Assembly (NCBI GenBank): GCA_043782485.1
Contig: JAYWAL010000064.1
Span: 1 to 64,000 of the forward strand
Length of the DNA stretch: 64,000 nt
Origin: JANXUC01 sp043782485
GTDB lineage: Bacteria > Acidobacteriota > Terriglobia > Terriglobales > Acidobacteriaceae
Reading direction: 5' to 3'
This document shows positions 1 to 8,700 of the stretch, piece after piece. The notes under the pieces are model-generated. The model saw only the letters and a list, made by a program, of their open reading frames with translations, had not been told where the DNA came from and made no database searches. A program made the position numbers and the translations under genes. The first letter of the stretch is position 1, and every line of letters begins with the position of its first letter.

Positions 1-639
1 GACGTGGCTGAACCTGAATGCCTACTCTACCTAAAGGGCCCCGCTAAATTTGAGATCCCTTACGGACGTGAGGAAAAGCAAACCGGGAGCGCCTACGCCC
101 CGGAGGTCTTTGCTGGAACCGCCCATCAAGTTGCGTTGCGCCAGATGAGCAAGGCGGAAATCCTGTCCTATCGCAACCTCGCCTTGAACCCTTGCGACAC
201 ACTGGTCACGGATACGGTGTTTCCGCACGCCAGCACCAATAGTTACTCTCGAAATCTGTTCGACTTCGCCGCGCGGAACGCCATTGACGGGATAACGCAG
301 AATGGGCACCACGGCGTCTGGCCGTTCCAATCCTGGGGTCCGGGGCTGCGTACGGATCTGTGGTGGCAGGTGGACTTTGGACGTCCGGTGGAAGTGGACA
401 AGATTCGCATGATGGTTCGCGCGGATTTCCCGCACGATAGTTATTGGAAATCCGCCAGGGTCGAATTCTCGGACGGATCTGAAGAGGACATTCAATTGGT
501 TGCTGTTCCGGGATTTCAGGATTTCCGGTTTAAGAAGCGTAAAGTGGCATGGCTCCGATTGACGAATCTGGTTCCTGCTGATGAGACTCGCTGGTGTAGC
601 CTGATTGAGGTGGAGGCTTGGGGTCGTGATTTGAATTAG
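1..639 (+). CDS. F5/8 type C (discoidin-like) domain protein, 5' truncated by window edge
   Basis: The frame is open from the first base, so the gene probably starts before the window, although a GTG lies at 4. The visible 211 residues end in a galactose-binding-like fold: ARNAIDG, then DLWWQVDFGRPVEVDKI, then a C-terminal strand ending in LIEVEAWG. These are typical of discoidin/F5-8C modules that bind carbohydrates or other ligands. The N-terminal part (about residues 1-70) resembles nothing I recognise, and no catalytic motif is visible. A carbohydrate-binding role is inferred from the fold only. The family pattern is clear; the full domain architecture is unknown because the 5' end is missing. 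Confidence 0.6.
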   Translation, partial: DVAEPECLLYLKGPAKFEIPYGREEKQTGSAYAPEVFAGTAHQVALRQMSKAEILSYRNLALNPCDTLVTDTVFPHASTNSYSRNLFDFAARNAIDGITQNGHHGVWPFQSWGPGLRTDLWWQVDFGRPVEVDKIRMMVRADFPHDSYWKSARVEFSDGSEEDIQLVAVPGFQDFRFKKRKVAWLRLTNLVPADETRWCSLIEVEAWGRDLN

Positions 640-813
640 GGGTTACGTTCCATGTGCAACGCCTGAAGTTAGAATTGAACAAATCCAGATCACCCCCTGC
701 CACAGGGGCGAAATGTAAAGTTTCAATTAGGTTGTTATCCATTCGGCCAAGAACTACGAAGCTGAAGATGCAAACCAGAAGCATCTCAGGAGCCCGAATG
801 GACTACCCCCATA

Positions 814-1074
814 ATGCCTGAAGTACTGTTTCTTGGAGAGGAACTTACCCAAAAAGCCCTCGATTGTCGACTGAGACACCACACCAAGGCCGAGGGTTTC
901 GAACAGGGTACCGAAGCCGCAAATGTCACATCGGCCGTGGTGAATTTAGCAGTTGCGCCTCGCCACCAAGCGCGGCACTTCATGATCCTCGCGAATCGGC
1001 CCTTTTTCTTCGCCGTCCGCGACGACCATACAGGAAATATTCTGTTCATGGGCTGGGTTACAGATCCGGGATAG
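814..1074 (+). pseudogene. Serpin C-terminal remnant
   Basis: The 86-codon reading frame ends with the two most conserved serpin elements: a reactive-loop hinge (EQGTEAANVTSAVV, compare EEGTEAAAAT in active serpins) and, after a short loop, the C-terminal signature (ANRPFFFAVRDDHTGNILFMG). A functional serpin needs about 350-400 residues. Here only the last 60 or so are serpin-like, and a stop codon interrupts the same frame near 760. No serpin N-terminal part is recognisable in the 170 bases upstream. I read it as the 3' relic of a decayed protease inhibitor gene. A small real ORF is possible but unlikely. Confidence 0.6.
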
Positions 1075-1135
1075 GCTCCCAGAACCTCCGCTCTCCTTCC
1101 CTTACCCATCCGCAACCAGTTAAACTAACGAGGCC

Positions 1136-1432
1136 ATGATCAATCCAACGCAACCCAACATCAAGCTCACCACCACCCAGGACTACCGCGAGACCTACGC
1201 CAACAGCGTGCAGGTGCGCGTCAACGTTTGGGATTTCTTCCTTGTCTTCGGCACGCTCCAGCAGCAGACCGAGAGCGAAGTCGAACTTCGCAATTTCCAG
1301 GGGATCTATCTCAGTCCGCAGCAGGCCAAAGCGCTCTCGGCGATTTTGCAGCAGAACCTGGCCGGCTACGAAAGCACCTTCGGCGAAATTAAGCTCGACC
1401 CGAGGATGATGGGCACCGGGCCGGTCAACTAA
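1136..1432 (+). CDS. DUF3467 family protein
   Basis: A 98-residue soluble protein starting at ATG. It has the DUF3467 layout: an early YANSVQVRVNVWDF strand, an acidic/polar middle, then LSPQQAKALSAILQQNLAGYE, an amphipathic helix ending the domain. The family is common in Acidobacteriota and other bacteria and has no firmly assigned function. It is followed by a strong hairpin at 1466-1510, so it is probably a single-gene transcript. Confidence 0.75.
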   Translation: MINPTQPNIKLTTTQDYRETYANSVQVRVNVWDFFLVFGTLQQQTESEVELRNFQGIYLSPQQAKALSAILQQNLAGYESTFGEIKLDPRMMGTGPVN

Positions 1433-1465
1433 CCCACAAAGGCCAAGATAAGGCGAACCTCTGCA

Positions 1466-1510
1466 CCATGCTGCCAACATGAAATCATGCTGGCAGCATG
1501 GTTTGCTTTT
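1466..1510 (+). terminator. Rho-independent terminator after the DUF3467 gene
   Basis: A perfect 11-bp inverted repeat (CCATGCTGCCA at 1466-1476, TGGCAGCATGG at 1491-1501) encloses a second short palindrome (CATG-AAAT-CATG). It is followed directly by the T-rich stretch TTTGCTTTT. It begins 33 bases after the DUF3467 stop and ends before the GTG of the next gene. Confidence 0.65.
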
Positions 1511-1521
1511 AACCCGAATTT

Positions 1522-3174
1522 GTGCATTTTCCCAAGGATGACGTCCTGACCCCCGAGCGTACCTTCCGCCCGCAGCCGAAAACTCTCCACAACCTGGCGA
1601 TATTTTCGCTGCTCTTTGGCGCGACCCTCGCTCTCCATGCCTGGCTGCTGCCGCTCCCCTACTTCTGGGATGAAGCCGGCTACTACGTTCCTGCGGCGCA
1701 TGACATTTTCACTTCTGGAAGTCTGATTCCGCACTCCACCGTGAGCAATGCACATCCGCCGCTGGTGATGTCCTGGGTGGCGCTTTGGTGGAAGGTGTTC
1801 GGCGAACATCCGCCAGTCTCGCGGGGGGCCATGCTAGCCGTAGCGGCGTTCGCGTTGCTGGGCCTGTATCGACTTTCGGAACGCGCGAACAACTCTGAAG
1901 TGGCTGTGGGAACCGTGCTGCTGACGATGCTCTATCCCGTGTTCTTCGCACAAAGTTCGCTGGTACATCTCGATTTGGCGGCGGCGGGCTTCACGCTTTG
2001 GGCATTGCGCGCGTATTTAGACGACCGCCGCGTGGCCATGTTCGCCTGGTTCGCGCTAGCCGGACTAACGAAGGAAACGGCCATTCTCGCGCCTGCCGCT
2101 CTGGCGCTATGGGAAATCGCAGGCCCTGTTCTTTTGAAGAAACACACTGGACTCTTACTCTTCCCGCAACGCAGCCTCGCCCGTTTCGTTGCCTTGGCGG
2201 CGTCCGCGATGCCGCTGGCGATCTGGTTCGCTTATCACTACTCGAAAACCGGCTTCATTTTCGGCAATCCGGAATTTTTCCGCTACAACGTGCAGGCGAC
2301 CGTAAATCCGCTGCGCATTCTGCTGGCGCTCGGCACGCGCCTGTGGCAAACGTTCGTCTATATGGGGCTGTGGGCAGTGACGATTCTCACCGTTTTCGCC
2401 ATGACCCTGCCCGCGCGTCTCAATTCGACTGGCGAGAACCGTCCGCGAATCGCCATTCCCATCCAGGTCACTTTCGCCGTTGTGATTTTGGCGTACGTGC
2501 TCGCGCTATCGTTTATCGGCGGCGCGGTACTTTCCCGCTACATGCTGCCCGTTGTTCCACTGGTGATATTGATGGGCGTCTCCACATTCTGGCGGCGGCT
2601 GGATTCCTGGAAGCTCGTCACCGCTGGCCTGGCGGCTCTGTTCATCGCTGGATGGTTTTGGAATCCGCTCTATAGCTTTCCTTTTGAAGACAACCTGGCC
2701 TACCGCGACTACGTGCAGCTCCACCAAGCGGGGGCGCTTTATTTGCAGAGCCATTTTCCGAACGCAACCGTGCTGACGGCCTGGACTGCCTCCGATGAGC
2801 TGAACCGGCCGTGGCTCGGCTATGTCGCGCGGCCCATGAAAATTGAGCGGATTGAGAATTTCTCGGAGGAGCAAATCGAAGCTCTCGCCGCCGCGAATGC
2901 AACTCGGAACAGCCTTACACCGTATAACGTGGTCCTGGCATTCTCCACGAAATACGAACCTGAGTTCGACATCACCGACCATCGACCCTGGTCCGAATTT
3001 AAAACACGTTTTTTCGGCTATCACCTGGATCTGCCGCCCGAGCGCATTGCGCAGATCCTGGGCGGTCGCATCGTGATGCAGGAACACCGGCGCGGTCAGT
3101 GGATCGCCGTAATCGCGCTCGAACAGACGGCCGACGCTGCCCTGCGCCTGCCCAGGACGCACATTCAACGCTAG
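1522..3174 (+). CDS. GT39/ArnT-like membrane glycosyltransferase
   Basis: A 550-residue polytopic membrane protein. After a short cytoplasmic N-terminus and first membrane segment comes LPYFWDEAGYY, the acidic loop typical of the ArnT/PMT (GT-C) superfamily, where Asp/Glu next to the first transmembrane helix is catalytic. About ten hydrophobic segments follow, then a soluble C-terminal domain of about 150 residues. Such enzymes move a sugar from a polyprenyl-phosphate carrier to lipid or protein on the outer face of the inner membrane. The substrate cannot be told from sequence. The start is GTG at 1522; no in-frame ATG lies near. The gene converges on modC with only 8 bases between stops. 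Confidence 0.75.
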   Translation: MHFPKDDVLTPERTFRPQPKTLHNLAIFSLLFGATLALHAWLLPLPYFWDEAGYYVPAAHDIFTSGSLIPHSTVSNAHPPLVMSWVALWWKVFGEHPPVSRGAMLAVAAFALLGLYRLSERANNSEVAVGTVLLTMLYPVFFAQSSLVHLDLAAAGFTLWALRAYLDDRRVAMFAWFALAGLTKETAILAPAALALWEIAGPVLLKKHTGLLLFPQRSLARFVALAASAMPLAIWFAYHYSKTGFIFGNPEFFRYNVQATVNPLRILLALGTRLWQTFVYMGLWAVTILTVFAMTLPARLNSTGENRPRIAIPIQVTFAVVILAYVLALSFIGGAVLSRYMLPVVPLVILMGVSTFWRRLDSWKLVTAGLAALFIAGWFWNPLYSFPFEDNLAYRDYVQLHQAGALYLQSHFPNATVLTAWTASDELNRPWLGYVARPMKIERIENFSEEQIEALAAANATRNSLTPYNVVLAFSTKYEPEFDITDHRPWSEFKTRFFGYHLDLPPERIAQILGGRIVMQEHRRGQWIAVIALEQTADAALRLPRTHIQR

Positions 3175-3182
3175 ATGCTGCC

Positions 3183-4322
3183 CTACGCGCGCTCGGCCAT
3201 CAAATGGCAGGAATGCGTCTTGATCACCAGCCACACCTCTCGCCCTTCTACCAAACGCAGCGAATCGCGCGCCGCCAGCGTCAACTGTACAGATAGTTCC
3301 ACTGCTGGATCGCAAGCCACCCGAACCCGCGCGACAATGACGACATCGCGCCGTTCCACCGCCGCGACCGTCCCCGGGAAAACATTGCGCGCGCTGATCT
3401 CGCTCGGCTCCCGCGTGGCCAGCAAAATGTCACCAGCCCTTATGCCGACCCGCAACGACCTACCGACCTCCGCGCCAACCAGTGGCGTTTCCAGCGTCAA
3501 CGGAGAGTTGCCGCTGCTCACCACGCGACACGTCATCGTCCCTCGCTCTTCGTGTTCGGCGTCAACCACAACGTCGAAAATATTTTCAAACCCCGCCAGT
3601 TGCGCTACCGCCTCCAAGCGTGGCGCGGACATTACCTCGTGCGGCGTGCCTTGCGCCACCAGACGTCCCGCTTCCAGCACCAGCACACGCTCTCCCAACG
3701 CGAAAACCTCATCGTGACTGTGCGTCACATAAAGGATCGGAACACGATGTTCCTCGTTCCACGCCCGCAAGTCCTCCAGGATTTTGGACTTCGTGGGTCC
3801 ATCCAATCCGGCCAGGGGTTCATCCAGCAGCAGCACGCGCGGGTCCGTCACCAGCACACGAGCCAGCGCCACGCGCTGGCGCTCGCCACCGGAAATCCCA
3901 GCGGGCTTGCGATTTCGCAGATGCTCGATTCGGAACGAGCTCAGAATAGCCTCAATCCGCGCCTTCCGCTCGCGCTGATCCAGCTTGGCCAACCCGTACG
4001 CAACATTGTGCTCGGCGCTCAGGTGCGGAAACAGCGCTAGATCCTGGAACACGTATCCCACCCCCCGCCGGTCGGGCGTCAGATGAATCCGCCGTGCCGT
4101 GTCCAAAACCACGGTTCCGCCAACGGAAATGCTCCCGGTATCGGGCTGTTCGCTCCCGGCAATGCAATTCAACAGCCTCGTCTTCCCCGCCCCCGACGCG
4201 CCAAACACAATGGTGAAGCCAGCAGCGGCCTCGAAGGCAACATCGAGCGCCGCGGGCCCCCGCGGAGAACCTCCACCCGCGAATCGCTTCTGAATTTGAA
4301 CCTCAAGCACGCCGCGCTCCAT
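3183..4322 (-). CDS. modC: Molybdate ABC transporter ATP-binding protein
   Basis: A 379-residue ABC ATPase. Walker A GASGAGKT is at residues 41-48, the signature ISGGERQR near 143-150, Walker B VLLLDEP near 163-169, and the switch His in VTHSHDE. The extra C-terminal region (about 300-370) is a TOBE/MOP-type ligand-sensing domain, as in ModC. It overlaps the modB stop by 20 bases, so the two are translationally coupled. It energises import of molybdate (or tungstate) through ModB. No modA solute-binding gene is present on either side. A sulfate/thiosulfate CysA role is less likely given the single short permease partner. Confidence 0.85.
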   Translation of the reverse strand: MERGVLEVQIQKRFAGGGSPRGPAALDVAFEAAAGFTIVFGASGAGKTRLLNCIAGSEQPDTGSISVGGTVVLDTARRIHLTPDRRGVGYVFQDLALFPHLSAEHNVAYGLAKLDQRERKARIEAILSSFRIEHLRNRKPAGISGGERQRVALARVLVTDPRVLLLDEPLAGLDGPTKSKILEDLRAWNEEHRVPILYVTHSHDEVFALGERVLVLEAGRLVAQGTPHEVMSAPRLEAVAQLAGFENIFDVVVDAEHEERGTMTCRVVSSGNSPLTLETPLVGAEVGRSLRVGIRAGDILLATREPSEISARNVFPGTVAAVERRDVVIVARVRVACDPAVELSVQLTLAARDSLRLVEGREVWLVIKTHSCHLMAERA

Positions 4323-5001
4323 CGTGTTCTCGTTGTGGATTACGCTCCCGGCGCGCGCGGTTCATCCCGTACACGCCGGAGAGCAGCGCCATCGATACCA
4401 CCATCAACACCAACGCCGTGCGGTTCGCGGCAGCGTACTCGCCAGCTTGCACTTTGTCATAAATATCAATCGAGACCGTCCGGGTCACGCCAGGAATATT
4501 GCCGCCCACCATCAGCACCAGGCCAAACTCACCCAGCGTGTGTGCGAAGCTCAACGCCACGCCGGTCACCAGCCCGGTCACACTCAGGGGCAAAATCACG
4601 CGCAGAAACGTTCTCCATCGCGAGGCCCCCAACGTCGCCGACGCCACCAAAAGCCGCTCGTCCACTCCGGCAAACGCCGCCGCAAACGGCTGTACGGCAA
4701 AGGGCAGGCTGTACAGAATCGACCCCAGCAAAAGCCCCTCAAAGGTGAACACGAGTGAGTGCCCGGTCAACCACTGCCACCATCGCCCCAGCGGACTGCG
4801 CGGCCCCAGCGCGATCAGCAAATACAGCCCGAGCACGGTCGGCGGTAACACCAACGGCAGTGCCACGAACGCCTCCACCAGGAACTTCCAGCGCCAACGC
4901 GAGTAGGTAATCCAATAGGCTACCGGCACGCCCAAGCCCAAAAGCGCCAGCGAAACCAGCGTGGCCAGCCGAATTGTTAACCAAAGGGCTTGTAAGTCCA
5001 T
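4303..5001 (-). CDS. modB: Molybdate ABC transporter permease
   Basis: A 232-residue permease with about five membrane helices and the cytoplasmic EAA-type loop (ASATLGASRWRTFLRVILP), followed by FAHTLGEFGLVLMVGG, a stretch characteristic of ModB. It is upstream of and overlaps modC. It forms the channel of the molybdate importer in the inner membrane. The 187 bases upstream are shared with the divergent SANT-like gene and would hold its promoter. I saw no molybdenum-cofactor riboswitch there. Confidence 0.85.
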   Translation of the reverse strand: MDLQALWLTIRLATLVSLALLGLGVPVAYWITYSRWRWKFLVEAFVALPLVLPPTVLGLYLLIALGPRSPLGRWWQWLTGHSLVFTFEGLLLGSILYSLPFAVQPFAAAFAGVDERLLVASATLGASRWRTFLRVILPLSVTGLVTGVALSFAHTLGEFGLVLMVGGNIPGVTRTVSIDIYDKVQAGEYAAANRTALVLMVVSMALLSGVYGMNRARRERNPQREHDGARRA

Positions 5002-5188
5002 GAGAAAGCGCCATTACGGCACAAAGAGGGATTGTAGCGGCCCCAACGCGACGGTGCTTGTTCAATGCCCACAAAAGTAGAGCACAAGAAAGAGGACTTT
5101 CGCGGGGAGGGCCGCGGCGCTACGCTTTTTGTTCGCTGTTTTGCACCCTGTTTTGCACGCTGCTTTTTCGCTTAGGAGGCGAAACTTA

Positions 5189-5554
5189 ATGGAACTCATC
5201 ACCGCCATGAAGATCATCCGCACACTCAGCCAAGGCAAGTCGCCAGAGACGGAGCAACCCTTACCCGCCGACTCGATTTGCCTGCAAAGCGATATCCGCC
5301 AAGCCTTGGAAATGGCCCTTGGACGATTGTCCTGGTCAGTGAACGAGAAGCTGCGGGAAACAGCGCTTCCGCCCAATTCCGGCAAGCCCTGGACTCCGGA
5401 AGAGGACAAACAGCTGACCGACGAGTTTGGCCAGTCGCTCTCCGCGCGCGAGATCGCCGTAATGCACGGTCGAACCCGCTGGGCTATTCAAAAACGCCTC
5501 GAGCAACTAGGCAAGATCCCAGCGACGGAACCGTCGGTACCGCGCGCCGCGTAA
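5189..5554 (+). CDS. Small Myb/SANT-like helix-turn-helix protein
   Basis: 121 residues from the ATG at 5189, which is preceded by a strong AGGAGG-type ribosome-binding site at 5174-5179; a longer TTG start at 5129 lacks one. The C-terminal half contains PWTPEEDKQLTDEF, then SAREIAVMHGRTRWAIQKRL, a three-helix Myb/SANT-like fold with tryptophan at the first-helix position. This module is found in many small bacterial and phage proteins. DNA binding is inferred. The N-terminal half has no recognisable domain. It is divergent from modBC, so regulation of that pair is possible but unsupported. Confidence 0.6.
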   Translation: MELITAMKIIRTLSQGKSPETEQPLPADSICLQSDIRQALEMALGRLSWSVNEKLRETALPPNSGKPWTPEEDKQLTDEFGQSLSAREIAVMHGRTRWAIQKRLEQLGKIPATEPSVPRAA

Positions 5555-5731
5555 CCAAGCTGCGTAGCAAGGGCCAGTCGACTGCTGGATGGTCACTTGA
5601 TTGGCGCTGATTGGCCGCTCGGCCAGTGTACGGATGGGGCGCGCCAATTCCGAACATGAATTGACACCCAGCCCGTGGACTCGCATACTGATTGGGAGTT
5701 TTTCCTGCCTATCCCATTCCGAGGTCAAGCT

Positions 5732-8700
5732 ATGTCCGGGTGCCGCGTCGCACGACTGTCCATGTTCTTTTGCCTGCTGGTTGGCATGTCTTCTTCGCTC
5801 TTTGCTCAGGGTGCGCGAATGAATCCGTCCGGAGCTAAAGAGGAATCGGATCGTGATCGCCCCGAGGAGCGCGACAAGTGGTTCATGCAGGGCCGTGTGA
5901 CTCCGGACGGAAAAAGCCCAGCGCAGATGCGCTGGCTGGCTTACCAACAGAAGATCCAATTGCGTGCAGCCCGTATCGTCGCCGCTCGACAAGCCGCCGC
6001 TGCCAACCAGTCCACTAGCGCAGCCGCATCCACAGGCTGGACCGCGCTCGGGCCAGCACCGCTCACTTCCGATCCTGGCACAGGCCAGGACTATGGATTT
6101 GTTTCCGGTCGTGCCACGTCCGTGTTGATTGATCCAGCGGACTTAACCGGAAATACCGTTTATCTGGGCGGCGCTTACGGAGGCCTATGGCGCACCACAA
6201 ACGGTGCCGCTAGCAACGCCAGCGCGGTCACCTGGACTCCGCTGATCGACAACCAGCCGACGCTCGCCGTCGGCGCAATCGCCGTCCAACCGGGAAACGC
6301 GGTCGGCGGATTGAGTAATGTGGTGCTCGTGGGAACCGGGGAAGCCAACAGCTCCGGCGACTCCTACTACGGCTTGGGCATTTTGCGTTCGACCAACCAA
6401 GGGCAAACCTGGACCTTGATTACCCAAGACTCTGGCAACCGCCCGTTCCATGGCATGGCTTTCAGCAAAATGGCTTTCAGCACCGGAAATGCGAATTTAG
6501 TGGTAGCCGCCACTGCTACCTCTTCGTTGGGTGTACTCGATGGTGCCCGAACCGTCGACAATCGCGGTTTATACGTATCTTCGAATGCTGGTCAAACCTG
6601 GACTTATGAAACCTCCGTGAAAGACGGGGCCACTTCAATCTCCCCGCTTTCCAATTCTGTTACATCGGTGGTTTACAACGACGCCGCCAACAAGTTTTAT
6701 GCCGTCTTCCGCTACCACGGCTTCTACTCGTCCACGGATGGGGCCAATTGGACCCGCCTGGTCAATCAGCCCGCCGCTGCTGGCTCTGGCCTCAATAGGT
6801 CCTCAGCCTGTCCGTCGACCTTGGGAAGTTCTCCCACTTGCCCCATCTATCGCGGCGAAATTGCCGTCGTGCCCGGCCGCAATGAAATGTACGTTTGGTA
6901 CGTGGACCCGGGCGAAGGCGACCAGGGTGTGTGGCAAAGCACCGACGGCGGCACAACCTGGAATCCCATCAATGACAACGGCGTGGCCAACTGCGGCGAC
7001 GCCTTTGGTGGATGCGGGACAGTCCAGGGCGGTTACGATCTGGAAATCGCAGCGGTTGCTAATCCGGTGAGTGCCGGGGCCACGGACCTTTACGTCGGCA
7101 CGCGCAACGTCTACAAGTGCACCATTACCACGGCCTCGCCCACCTGCGCCGGCAACGTCCCCAATACAATGATGAATCTGACCCACGTCTACGGGTGCGT
7201 TGGAATCGGCCACGCCACAGTTCATCCCGACCAGCACTCGCTCGCCCTCACGATCTCTGGCGGCCACGCCATCATGTATCTGGCCCACGATGGAGGATTG
7301 AATCGCTCCCTGGATGCCTATGCCCTCACCAACAGCGGGGCTTGTGACACGCCGTTTGACGACCTGAACGGCACGCTGGGTTCCATGACCGAGTTTGTTT
7401 CGTTTTCGCAAGACCCGGCCAACCCCACGACCTTGCTCGGAGGCACTCAGGACAATGGTTCACCCGCCACATCCCAAACCAACTCCGCTTGGCACAGCGT
7501 CCTGGGCGGCGACGGTGGTTACAACCAGATTGATCCCGCCATCCCCAACAATTGGTACACCGCCAACACCGACGTCAGTGTCCAGCTTTGCACCAAGGGG
7601 TCGGCGTGCCTGGAGGGCAACGGCGACTTTACCCCGATCGTGACCAATTCGAACGTGGGCAACGACGCTGGCTCTTTCTACACTCCTTATATCCTGGATC
7701 CGCAGAACACTCCCACGCAATCCGCGATTCTAGTCGGTACTTGCCGCATCTGGCGGGGGACGACGGCCGCTGGCTTTACCGCCATCAGTCCTGATTTCTT
7801 TCTGCCCGGCGGTACTCCTTGTTCCGGTAGCTCTGCTCCCATCCATGCCTTTGCCGCTGGCGGCGCAAAAGATGCCGGTGGATTTTCCAAGGTCATCTAC
7901 GCCGGGCTGGAAGGCACGGGCTCCGGCCCAGGCGTCAATCCCCAGGGCGGAGGCGTCTACGTCACCACCAACTCCGGCACGTCCTGGAACACCGTCACGC
8001 CGACCCAGAACCCTCACTACACGATCGGCGACATCGCCATCGACTCTTCCGATGCCACGGGCAATACAGCCTACGTCGGACTTCAAGGCTTTGGCACTAC
8101 CCATGTGCTGAAAACAACCAATGCCGGGGCGGCGTGGACCGATTTCAGCGGCACGCTTCCTAATGCTCCGGTCAACTCCCTGGTGGTGGATGCCGTGGCT
8201 CATGTCGTTTACGTCGGGATGGACGTGGGCGTATTCAGCAGCCCCGCGGCCAGCGCCACGTGGACGGAAGTTGGTCCTGCCCCTGGCTCCGGCACCGCGG
8301 GCTACATCCCCGACGCACCCGTCACTCGACTGCGAATGTTCAACAGCGGCGGCAACAAAATCTTGCGCGCCTCCACTTATGGACGGGGTATTTGGCAGTT
8401 TGTTTTCACCTCGGTGATACCCGATTTCACCGTCAGCATTCCCACCACAACCCTGACGACTTATCCCTCGCACTCCGCATCGTTCGCGGGTACCTTGACC
8501 TCGGTCAACGGCTACAGCAGCCCGGTTAATTTGAGCTGCACGGGAGCGACGAAGCCTACGCCTTGCGCCCCAGCTGTAGGGGGAAGCCCGGTAACACCTA
8601 CACCGACTGGGGCGGCGTTTTCGATGATCGCTGCCAGTTCCACCACGGGTGATTTCGCGGCATTTGCGATCCGCGCAGCCGGAACTGACTCCGTGCCACA

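Noticed and set aside
5002..5188. Possible molybdenum-cofactor riboswitch upstream of modB
   Set aside because: No matching conserved stem-loops could be identified by eye in this short divergent gap.
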